A DNA stretch of 64,000 nt from Lophius americanus. Lineage: Eukaryota > Chordata > Actinopteri > Lophiiformes > Lophiidae. A program made the position numbers and the translations under genes. The notes beneath the pieces were generated by a model. It saw only the letters and a list, made by a program, of their open reading frames with translations, did not search any database and had not been told where the DNA came from. Numbering within the stretch: position 1 is the stretch's first letter; the number at the start of each line of letters is the position of its first letter. The stretch is from contig JBBDHG010000019.1 of the NCBI GenBank assembly GCA_037951165.1, positions 6,100,001 to 6,164,000 of the forward strand. The letters are read 5' to 3'. This document shows, piece after piece, positions 12,086-22,150 of the stretch.

Positions 12086-13383
12086 ATATTTTCTGGCTTT
12101 ATAATGACCAGGTCCTGAGCTCACTGCAGGGTGGTCCTATTATGTGTAGCTAATAAATTAAAACGCAGTAATAAGGAACATTGCATAAAATGCAATAAAT
12201 GTTTCTTATTTTTCAGAAAATATATCATGAAGTCAGCTAATATTAAAAATTACAAACGAAAAAGAGCATTATCTGAGCTAAATGTTAGGTCAAAGCTATT
12301 ACATACTCAAATATTGTGAGCAAACCACTAAACATAAGTAATTAAATATGTGCTTATGTATTGTATCATACAAAGCCTCAGTTAAATATTCCTATAAATG
12401 AAGTGAAAATGATTAATCTGAATTATTTAGCATACCATGTATTATAGCATCCCATACACACTTAATATGTCCCGCCTAACCGTCTTATAATGATCCTGTC
12501 CCAATGTCTTATAATTATTTTCTGAAAACATGCGTTACCAAATGGTCAAGATGTCCCTTTATAAACAAGTTAGTGACAATTAAATTTGAATATTTTCAAT
12601 TAAAACAAAAACTTCCAATTAGCCATCATAACCCATTTTTTAGTTGTTTTCCATATAAATATGGTAAAAATGATTAATACCTTATCAAAATAGCATTTCA
12701 TGCTCTCAAACCATCAAATGTGCCTGCACTAAAGCATTTCTGCAAAGTATAGATTGATCAACTGTTATCCCAAGCATTTGGCTACATATATTACTATTAA
12801 AACTGATTCGCATAGCCATTGGGTTCTGGGGACAAATACTTTGATAACTCTTTTGCCTTGTTAAATTAAATTATCATTAGAACTGACTGTGTTTACTCAG
12901 GTTGTCTTTGTTTTGATTGGATGCAGTTTAGCATGAGGTACACGTTGTATTAGATTTCAGCTCAATAGGACCTAGAATGCAGAAAACTCAGCAGGCAGAA
13001 TGCAGTTTAGTGATTTAATGAAGGAAAATCCCTAAACTGCATTCCTGTCAAATGGACAAAACAACAAGGTCCATGCTGTTAACTCAATGCAATGGTGACT
13101 GATGGTGACTGGTTTTGAAAACATCGAAGGACAACAAGTTTGGTGCAAAGAAAACTTCAGAAGGTAAAAAAAACTAAACTATCCACAAACAAAGGCGAAG
13201 ACTTGCTGAACACCATGTGAGCTACGAAAGATATCAGGGGTGTCAACAACGAACCAATGACAGTGAGACTAAGAGAGAAAGACAAGGTGAGACCTCATGA
13301 CAAGTGGAAACCCTCTAGAATAAGGCCTAAGCTCTTGACCTAGACATCAAGGGTTTATCAAATAAAAACATATCCCATCGAGC
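12086..13383. other. No gene seen; AT-rich
   Basis: AT-rich, unannotated apart from the inverted repeat listed at 12998-13044. Confidence 0.5.
12998..13044. repeat. Inverted repeat, 13-bp arms, 21-nt loop
   Basis: GAATGCAGTTTAG (12998-13010) and CTAAACTGCATTC (13032-13044) are exact complements. A third, direct copy of GATGCAGTTTAG lies near 12920. Confidence 0.85.
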
Positions 13384-13500
13384 ATATCCCAGCTTACATT
13401 GAGCAAGAGGTGGGGTACACCCAGGACGAGTCGGCAGTTCATCCCAGGGCTGGAACAGAGACATATAACCACTCATGCTAACATTCACATTATTATTTGA
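13384..13500 (-). mobile_element. Repeat B fragment (reverse)
   Basis: Contains CCCAGCTTACATTGAGCAAG, GGTGGGGTACACCCAGGACG, GCAGTTCATCCCAGGGCTGG and ACTCATGCTAACATTCACAT in order. This is the 3' half of the repeat B family read backwards. Confidence 0.7.
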
Positions 13501-14534
13501 TCAGGATAGAATGAAATGCAATAGGAAATACAAACAAAGAGATCATCCCTCTTATGAGTAATTGCCTAGTATATCCCTATGTGTTTTATATATTTTGAAA
13601 ATGAACAAACGAAATGTCAGCATTCAGATGAATCCATTCTAACCCTTGACTTTGCAATAACTGCATTTTTGCCCTTTATCTTGAAGACAATTTTCCCTAC
13701 GAGACAACTTTTTTCCTTCCTCTCTCTGGTGGATTTATACTTGCAGATGTAATCTCATTGTACTTTAATAAAAGTCAAATGATTCCTGTTTGCTCCGGCC
13801 TGGTCTGAAGCCGAGAGGCTTTGAAGAGCTGGCTCCTCTGATGAACAAAGCAGACTGGAAATAATGTAGATTGAAGTGACATCAAGTGAAGCTTTCATTC
13901 ACGGTTTACAGTCAAGGACCTCAGCGTGAGTGAGCACACAGGATCCTGTAAGATTTTTCTATTCTCTCTTGAAAGGTTTCTTTTACCATGCATCAGTAAT
14001 GGGTTGTGAACCAATAAACGGTACCTACATGAATGGAGTGGGGCCATTTCTCCCGTAAATTGCAAAGAAATGGTTACACATCTCATTTAGTCCATGAGTT
14101 TTAAAACTACTGAACCCAAACTGGTGGTGGCTTGGAAATGTTTTTACGCTTTTATTTGAGAAATGGACCCATTTGTTCCCAAAAATTTAGTGAACAGGCC
14201 ATAATAGCAGGAGCCCAGAATTATTAGTTGAATCAAAAATGAGTTTTTATGTCGACCCATAGTAATCACCTTAAGAATGTAAGAAATGAAAGAATGAGAA
14301 ATAACCATTAGAACAGCTACTGTATGGACCTCAGGATTAAACTGTGTAGGTGAAAAACTTTGTAAGAATAATGGGTAAATTACTTCGGTTCCACTGGGAA
14401 CCCATTCGCATTAAATTACCTGGCACCAGATTTCGGTGCATGAGAGAGTATTCTAAGAATGAGCATTACTATAATTTTCAAAGCATTGTACGATGTTTGA
14501 TATCCTGAAAGCCAAATACACAGTGGTAACAGCA
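13501..14534. other. No gene seen
   Basis: Unannotated. The stretch 13680-13900 is less AT-biased than its surroundings, but nothing coding is recognised. Confidence 0.45.
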
Positions 14535-14830
14535 GCAAAAAAACAAAAGCTCCCCCTAGAGAGTAAAAAATTAATTATTAAAGTTAAATATGACATAAGA
14601 TGATTCAAGTTAGAGCCCCTTGTGTCGATTCATACGCACCAAATTTGGACTAAATCGGACCAAAAGTTGAGAAATCCTGGCCCAAAAACTTTAGGAGATA
14701 AAGCTCCCATAATGTAGTTAATATACAACCCACCTGTTCACAAATCAACCCAGTTCTTCCTCGAACTAAGGTTTATGGGGATTGATTTGTCAGGTCTATA
14801 ATTATGCTGGTAATATAGATGGGTTGGTGA
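14535..14830 (+). repeat. Family A repeat (forward)
   Basis: Contains AGCTCCCCCTAGAGAGTAAA (14549), GTGTCGATTCATACG (about 14621), the core CACCAAATTTGGACTAAAT at 14637-14655, TGGCCCAAAAACTT, and AAATCAACCCAGTTCTTC. The last block also aligns with 2473-2490 (AAAATCAATCCAGTTCTTG). Confidence 0.7.
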
Positions 14831-16004
14831 CTAATCTTTTAACTTAAGTGTAAAATAATTTTTTTTTATAAAAAAGGGAATTTAAGTACATTAAGTACGA
14901 AAAGAAGGAATCACTGGGTAAAGTCCAGTTACCAGTCGCCTTATCCAACAATATATCCAGTAATCGGGAGGAACTCTTCCTTGTTTTTTCTGACCATTTC
15001 TTATTTTTTCCATATATGTGAAGCCCCGAGCCACAATTTACACCACATTATGGATAACACATCAAGGGCTGTTTTGTATGGCATCAGAACCCTCTCTACA
15101 GACAACTGGCAGAGGTTTAGGATTCAAGCAGATGTGATGTTAATAGCAGCAACATGTCAATATCCCAGTGTGGGATTGTCATCCTCAGGCAAGAAAATGG
15201 ACATCTGCTTTGAGTGAAACATGAAAGTGGACTTGCACCAATAACTGTTCCTGTGTGTGGTTCCCTAAAGCTTCCCTACAGTCAGATGTTATCTTGTGCT
15301 CAGTCTCTGGAAATCATGGCTGAGCTAACTGTCATGTAGGAGAAAGGTATGAAGGCAGTTTTCAGAGGGAAGACATAATGGTGCACTTGTGGGTATTATT
15401 TATGACAATTGATTACTTTCTTCAGTTTGGTACTGTATTGTACCCCTCTTGATAGCTGATAACACTTAAAGTACAGTTAGCAGTGGTCCACATTGATTTG
15501 TCTTGCTTAAAATGTATTTTATCATCGTCTAATGAAAAAACAAACAAAGTGGTTTTAAGAAGAAGCTGACACTCAACCAGCAAGATCCTACGTTAGTATT
15601 GAATGATCACACCGACTTTTACATACTATTTGAAGACAGTTAGGAAAGGAAACACTGGTTGCAGCCAGTACCTTAAGTTTGTCTATCCAGTGTCCTACCA
15701 GTGACAAAGAGTGGGTTAAAGGGGGACTGTGGCATGAACAGTTTACTAAGGGCTATGCCGAAGCATGAAAAATCAATGGCCCATGTCAACTCCCAAACTG
15801 CCTTTTAAACCTTCAGTGCTGCAATGACAAGGCGCTGGATAAGCAGCAGAGGCTGTAACAGCGTCCACAATGAAAAGGAAGATGGGTAAATCTTAAAAAA
15901 CTTCATAAATGTTACCTGTTAGGATATCATGTTGAGATGCATAAAAAGCAAGCCAAACATTTACTGTCTTCAACCGCTTCAACAAATTGATTTGGGGAAA
16001 TGTT
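14831..16004. other. No gene seen
   Basis: Unannotated DNA. Short frames, for example 14981-15217 (+), show no known motif. Confidence 0.45.
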
Positions 16005-16205
16005 GGTTGTATGTTTTCGATAATAAAGGGAGCTTTATCTCCAAAAGTTTTCGGGCAATACTTTCTTAACCGTTAGGGTTATGATTTTTTCGAATTAAGT
16101 CTAAATTTGGAGCACATGAATTGACTTGAAGATATCTAAATTGTGTGTATTTTGTTTTATTAAAGTAGCTAAAATTCTACTCTTTGGGTAGAGCGTATGA
16201 AAACA
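16005..16205 (-). repeat. Family A unit (reverse)
   Basis: Read forward it has GGGAGCTTTATCTCC, AAAGTTTTCGGGCAATACTT, AACCGTTAGGG, AAGTCTAAATTTGGAGCACA, GAATTGACTTGAAG. This is the reverse of the family A unit order. A decayed equivalent of the CCCCCTAGTGAG block (CTACTCTTTGGGTAGAGC) ends it. Confidence 0.6.
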
Positions 16206-16834
16206 TCTGTTTTTTGGACAGATCGTCCTAACGCTTGGTCCAGCGTGGTCCAGCGTAGGGTTGTGATAGGGTTGTAATTGTGAATATCAATTAATGAGAG
16301 TTGTCTTATAAATATTATATTTTACTCTAGAAGTCCAGATTTGACTTACTAATGGGCGATTTTTTTTAAGACAAAGACAAAAGGACACTTTAATTAAGAG
16401 TGCATTTCTCTTTACTGACGTAAACATGTACCTAACTTACTTCCTTACTTCAAGTAAGAGATTCATTCTGAGGAACAGCAGGGAAAATAAATGGAAAGTC
16501 GGACCTGACTTAAATCAGATTCAACAAATTGCCCTTCAGTCTGGACTGGATAAATATTGGCATAAATCTCAATTCAAAGGGAGAGTCTACAGGTGACAGC
16601 TCTGCCTCCTGCTGTTTTCTCTGATATGTGGTGAGTGAAAAGTAGTCCTTCAACCATTAAGTTGAAGCTTGAACAGATTTATGTTTGTGAAGTCAAGCGG
16701 TGATATATTGTTTAGCATTTAATGCTTTGTAATCAATGTCTGACTTTGCACAGAGCCACTGAAGAAGGAATAATAATAATGCAGTGATGTCATCGGGCCG
16801 TCTGGTCTGTGGAAGAAACAGAGAAGTAAATAGT
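16206..16834. other. No gene seen; 10-bp tandem
   Basis: Contains a direct duplication TGGTCCAGCG (about 16238-16257). Otherwise unannotated. Confidence 0.45.
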
Positions 16835-16913
16835 TAAGCACCTTGAGATTTGATCCAAATGTAAAGTGCATTATAAACTAAATGTATTATTATTATCATT
16901 ATTATTATTATTA

Positions 16914-16948
<35 letters not shown>

Positions 16949-16975
16949 ATTATTATTATTATAAGTAAGACCTAA
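16835..16975 (+). mobile_element. ATT-tailed element 3' end with (ATT)n microsatellite
   Basis: AGCACCTTGAGATTTGATCC and AAGTGCATTATAAACTAAAT run into an imperfect (ATT)n tract (about 16886-16960). This is the plus-strand counterpart of 3839-3907, so the repeat tract sits at a fixed element 3' end. Probably a retroelement tail. Confidence 0.55.
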
Positions 16976-17194
16976 GCATCGGATAATTTTAGGCTTGAAA
17001 ACATTCTCTGATTTTTGATTTGATTATTAAAAAAGTAGTTGGTAATATTGTGGGTAATATTCTATCCTGTCAGACTTGACCGTCTGGATGGAATAATTAC
17101 ACCAATGCTCTCGGGGCCGAAAGCAGCGAAAGCGAAAGGGTATATTTGGAACAATTTGGAACTTCTCTTCTTCAATGTGAATTTATGTCTAAAG

Positions 17195-17880
17195 ATTTTT
17201 TTATTTTTTGTAAAGAAAGCTCCCTCTTGTAAATAAAATATGAACTTTTAGAGTAAAATATGATAAATCTCCTTGATTTGATTCATCTTCACCAAAGCTG
17301 GATTACATCGGAACAATTCAGAACTCCTGGCTGAAAAACTGTGTTATTCATAAAAAACTACCCCTACTGAGTAAAATATGAACGACTTGAGTAAAATATA
17401 ATAAAAAAAAGTTTTGAAACTATAGTGCCCCCTAGTGTTAAAACTATGCAAATGAGCTTTCTCAAAAATCCCACCAGTTCGTCTTTGCAGTCAGTTCCAT
17501 GTAGGTGTACAAATTTAAAATGATCCATGAATTATTATTATTATTATTATAAAAAAATCTCCCCCTAGTAAGTAAAATATCAATTACTAGAGTAAAATAC
17601 AACGGATCTCCTTGAGGCTACTAGTATGCACCAAATTTGGACTCAATCAGACCAACCCTAAGGAAGTTATGTTAAAAAAACTAGTTCCGGCTCATAGTCA
17701 AATATGAACTATTAAAGTTGAACACAAAGCATAGAAGATAGGCCGCCTCGAGTCGATTCAAATGCATCAAATGTAAACTTAATCGGATCAAATTTGAGAA
17801 ATTATGGCCTGACAATTAACAATAGGAACTCCGCTTAGTGTTGGTAATACAAAACCGACCTTTCCCAAAATCATGAACCA
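17195..17880 (+). repeat. Family A array, about four units (forward)
   Basis: The largest plus-strand array. Core blocks occur near 17290 (CACCAAAGCTGGATTACATC), 17628 (CACCAAATTTGGACTCAAT) and 17764 (CATCAAATGTAAACTTAATC). 'CTCCCCCTAGTAAGTAAAAT'-type blocks occur near 17210, 17357, 17425 and 17562. Each is followed by a TATGAACTATTAGAGTAAAATAT-like spacer. Spacing between the last two cores is about 136 bp. A short (ATT)n lies within it at 17533-17551. No open reading frame is conserved between units. Confidence 0.7.
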
Positions 17881-17901
17881 TCACTTAAGCTGCCAAAAAA
17901 G

Positions 17902-17935
17902 CCACCTGGTGTCATTGGATAATGACACCAGGTGG
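17902..17935. repeat. Perfect inverted repeat, 15-bp arms, 4-nt loop
   Basis: CCACCTGGTGTCATT (17902-17916) and AATGACACCAGGTGG (17921-17935) are exact complements separated by GGAT. A further copy of CACCTGGTG follows at about 17943. Confidence 0.95.
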
Positions 17936-18789
17936 GAGGTGTCACCTGGTGATCAAGCCGGGATTTGATCAGCGCCAGCTGGGTCACGTGGAGAGGTGTT
18001 GAAAGACCCCCGATGAACCCATGAACATCACGGATGATGCATCCCAATGCATCTTACAACATGTGAATTCCACATTTCACTGCAGGTACACTTGTCACGT
18101 TGTTTCACTATGAAGCCAAATAATGCCACTCTGCATTGGTGAATCCAGCTGCTAAAAACAATAGAAAAATGATATAGTCAATATACGGATGTATTAACAG
18201 CCATATAAGGATACTTAATGTATCAGTTACAGTCCAATGGATGCCCAAATATTCATCGACCCAGTTTTTATTTCAACACCACATTGTTCTTATGGTTTAA
18301 CACAGTTTTGTGGTACCAAAATGTCAATGATGAACATTCTCCTATCACATCAAGCCCATTTAGGCCCAGTAATGGCTGTGATGTGACGTTTCCGTTTTTC
18401 ATATGAATGGCCATGTTATTGATGAGAAAACAAAGTGAGAGCTGTATTAAGTGGCTCAAGACGTAGTTTCAACATCAAATGGCAGGAAATGTTGTTCAAT
18501 GTGGTGATTTATAGCTCTTAAGATTCTTACGGTAGCAATAAATGTTACTCTTAAATGGCTTCCCGCAGCAAACTGTAGGGTCCTTGCCAATAAAATCCTC
18601 TTCTTCTCTTTTTTTCCCCCAATCTTGCTCACCTCTGTTCGTTTTTCCCTTCATCACTTCTTTGATACCACATCTGTCCTCTACTCTGCATCACTCCCTG
18701 GTTCTGTGCCATTCGTCTGCCTCTGTGACTGAGGTGCCGCTTGCTATTTGGATGATTTAGTCCGAGAGGGAGAGAGGGATTTCATTAGC
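17936..18789. other. No gene seen; pyrimidine-rich patch
   Basis: Unannotated, with a C/T-rich patch at about 18590-18720. Confidence 0.45.
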
Positions 18790-19300
18790 TGTTTACCTGA
18801 GGGCCTGTGGTACCTGTGGTGCTGTGAGGTTGCTTTATTGAAAAAGCCTGCATTTGGCTGTGAAGGAGCACAGGGGCTCAGCAGGTTAAGGTTCACCGTC
18901 TACATCTGGCTACAGGTTCAAGCCTTTGAAGTGATTATGCACCTTCGGGAATGTAATAGCATCCTGCAGCGCTGCAAATATGCTTTATCTATATTCCAGG
19001 ACGTGACGACAGCGAACATAGGGCATCAAGGGGTTATGGTGCACTATGTGCCATGGGTTTGAGTCCTTCAGTGGGTGTATCCCCATGTGCTTTTGGTATC
19101 TATGTTGCTATAAAACCGTCTTATTTCAAATCTACACCATGCTGAGCAGGAGTTACTTCAGGTTACATACAGACTGTGTTCAGGTTCACGAGTTTGAGTC
19201 CATATAAGGAAAAAAGAAGTAAAGAAAAACATGTGAGAAAAAATAGATATTTCTATTACTGGTTTAACTGAGGGCCCTTGGCTACCTGTAGGACTTGATG
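18790..19300 (+). mobile_element. Degenerate tRNA-headed (SINE-like) repeats
   Basis: Pol III-like boxes can be seen. There is a box A-like GGCTCAGCAGG (18875) with a box B-like GGTTCAAGCCT (18915), and a second box B-like GGTTTGAGTCC (19056). The words CTGAGGGCCTGTGGTACCTG (about 18798) and CTGAGGGCCCTTGGCTACCT (about 19270) are a diverged direct duplication. It looks like several decayed SINE-type heads. The family is not identified. Confidence 0.4.
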
Positions 19301-20383
19301 ATGTTTTATAAGTCCTCTCCCATGTTATTAAATAAAAAATCCGGCTTACTAAAACGGTAGTCATAATATCAGTATTTCAGTAATCATGTTGTGCCAGTTC
19401 CTGCTCCTTCAGTTTATTTCTCTGTGATCCAATGAGCTGATAGCAGTACCTGACTGCATTACAGTGTCCAACCAAATCTAGAGTACATAGACCAAATGCT
19501 GTCCAGCATCAGTTCAATAACTTTTCTTCTCACTGATGTACCCTATTTGTATATTCTTTGCGCAAAGTATCCCTTTAACAGCAAAAATAAATTTTTGTTA
19601 GGAAAATTGCTTTCATAATGTTGTAGAATACAGCGTTTTGCCCTCAATGTCTTACAGGCTGCATTTGAAATGTTTACAATCCATCACTAAAGTCATGAAA
19701 TAAGAATTAAACAGCATTGCTATTGTTATGAAAGTGAATATTTGAGTCCACTTTATTGGCTCATACTTCTTTGTTTTCAACTGTTTTCTAAAAATCTGAC
19801 TCATCATTTCTTCTTCACATTTATCAGGCCTGTTTAAAATAGAAGTACTCCATTCAGCACCCCTAAGAATACATATTCCCATTTGGGAAACATTCCTCAG
19901 CAGGAGATCAGTCCCAACTTGCAGCATGGCTTCCACTTTGCTTAATTATGTGACTGTCCGGACAAAACATGATAGAAAGTGTAACCCATGTGAAACATAG
20001 AGGCCATATACCCATGTATGTGATTTAACTGTAGTTGAATGCCATTCGTATAGAGTGGTGCTGTAACACTGGCTCGTGAAAAAGTAGCAAGTCCAACACA
20101 GTCGAAGTAGACACCACTTCCTACATAGCTGAAAGTGTCACCAATCACTTCCTTTTGACTTGGAACATGAACATGACCCCAATGAGAGTGGCCTGTAAAA
20201 TGTGTAACTGATTGAGCTAAAACCAATTGGGAATGAAACTGTTGAATGTTTTGATGAATTTGTCCTTTCGCTTATATGAATAACGTAACCAAATGTTTTG
20301 ATGCACGAAATGCAAAGAATTTTCTGCCCTATGAATATCCTACTTTGGGGTTGTAGGATATTTGAACCCCAAAATACCCTTAA
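19301..20383. other. No gene assigned; antisense open frame next to the Gypsy relic
   Basis: Mostly unannotated. The minus strand is open for 94 codons at 19942-20226, rich in His, Ser and aromatic residues (contains FTGHSHWGHVHVPSQKE). I do not recognise it. It could be a chance frame, a captured fragment, or part of an inverted element. Confidence 0.3.
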
Positions 20384-22150
20384 ACTGATTGCCAACAAGC
20401 TTTTGAGACAGTTATTGAAAAACACACCACCATCCCCGTATTTGGATTTGCTAACCCCAAACTGCCATATGTTCTCGATACAGACACTAGCGCTTCTGGA
20501 TTAGGAGCTGTGCTGTACCAAGAACAAGTTGGTGAAATGAGAATATCTTAAGCCAGCAGAGGGCTGTCTCCCAGTGAAAAACAGTACCCAGCCTATAAGT
20601 CAGAAATTTTAGCTTTAAATTGGTCTGTTGTTGAAATATATCAAGATTATCTGTACGGAAATAAGTTAACGGATAATAACTCCCCTGACATACATTCTGA
20701 AGTCAGCCAAACTTCATGCCCCCAGTTATAGTTCGTTAGCTGCCCTTTCAGCTTTTGATTTAAGCCTTAAGTACGATGACTAAGACGCAGACGATATTTC
20801 CAGACGGCCACATGACAATCTTGCTAATGACCATACTTCACTTGAAGAAAGTGAGAGAATGAACCGGTTTACCTTTCACCATGTTTTTTCTCCTGATCAA
20901 CAATTACTCACTAACGCAGTCAATGTCCTGTGCCACCCGCACATCTTGAGTGGAACTGATAACAATCTGCTTTTATAACCTTGATAGAATCCCTTCTTCT
21001 TGAGGCTGGAGCCTCAAGAGAATGAAATTCCAATCTTGACTCACCAGAAACTAAATTGATGCTCAGGGAAAGGAAGCAGCTGATGAAGAGAAATTATCTA
21101 ATTTACAGGCCTCGGCAGTCAGACGGTGATATCACTTACCAATTTGTGGTTCCCAGATCTCTAGGATCTTCCATTCTTGCTTGCGACCATGATGATATCG
21201 GGCACATGGGGCTTGAAAAAACTCTCAACCTTGTCGGGTCCACATTTTATTGGCCAAAAATAGCGGCTGAGGTTGACAAAAAGATAAAATCTTGTGGTCG
21301 ATTTGTCAGACGGAAAACACTCCCTGAAAAATCTGCATCATTTGTCAATATTCAAACAACTCAACCAATGGAACTGGCATGCATGGACTTCTTATCTCTG
21401 GAACCAGATAGTCACAATACATTACATAACTGATCATTTCACCAAGTATGCTGTCGCTTCACCAACAAAAGATCAGAAGGTCAGCAGTTTTTTGGTTCTC
21501 AAAGCGTCTTCTCAGTGACAAGGGTAGACATTTCGAGTCTCAACTCATAAAACACCTCTGCACCCTCCTTGGTATCACTAAGGTGCGAACAAGTCCCTAT
21601 TATCCGAGAGGAAATCCGGTTCAGAAGTTTTACCGAACCCTTCTTGCCATGTTAGGCACCTTAAAGGAAAAGGAGAAAAAGAGCCACTGGCGAGACTTGT
21701 CAAACCACTCACCCATGCTTACAACTGGACCAAGAATGAGGTCACTGGTTTCAGGGTGTAGGACTTGTTGTTCGGTCGCCAGGAAAGGCTACATGTTGAT
21801 ATTTCTTTTTCCTTACCTGTGATGGATGGTCCCGAATCCCATGAACCCTTAAAGCACGACTCGAGGAAAGCTATCAGGTCGCAGCCAAACTCTGAAAGAG
21901 TTTCGGCTTGCAACAAACTCGACTTTGAGGAAGCCATAAGACAGTCAATCCTGAGGGATGGTGACCATGTATTGGTGAGAAACTTAAGATTACGCAGTAA
22001 GCACAAACTTGCAGTTAAGTGTGAATTCACTATTTATAAAGTTGTGAAAAAAATGGGAGATTTGCCTCTGTGCACAGTACAACCTATGAAAGGAGTCGGT
22101 CCCACTCAAACCCTACTTAGGGACATTTTACCTCCTTGCGAGGATTTGTG
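20384..22150 (+). pseudogene. Ty3/Gypsy retrotransposon pol relic (RNase H, integrase, C-terminal domain)
   Basis: Remnant of an LTR retrotransposon polyprotein, in order. (1) The RT-RNase H connection and RNase H, 20384 to about 20790, with DTDTSASGLGAVLYQEQ from 20477 (first catalytic Asp kept) and YKSEILALNWSV. An in-frame TAA interrupts it at about 20549. (2) An integrase zinc-binding region, about 21170-21310: the His pair (HDDIGHMG) and FYWPKIAAEV are present, but the expected CxxC reads CGRF, so one Cys is lost. (3) The integrase core: ACMDFLSLEPD near 21375, a frameshift, TDHFTKYAV, a small deletion, LSDKGRHFES near 21520, and PRGNPVQKFYRTLL near 21610, where the catalytic Glu is replaced by Gln. 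(4) A GPY/F-like C-terminus at 21765-22148 with LFGRQERLHVDI, DHVLVRNLRLRSKHKL and LLRDILPPCE. Gag, protease and most RT are absent, and I see no flanking LTRs. Stops, frameshifts and lost residues mean it cannot be active. Confidence 0.93.
20998..21019. repeat. Perfect hairpin inside the Gypsy relic
   Basis: TCTTGAGGCT / AGCCTCAAGA with a 2-nt centre. It lies in the linker between RNase H and integrase, where the reading frame is already lost. Confidence 0.85.

Noticed and set aside
20384..22150. Endogenous retrovirus
   Set aside because: Domain wording and the absence of any envelope-like frame fit a Ty3/Gypsy retrotransposon. No env-like sequence was seen downstream.
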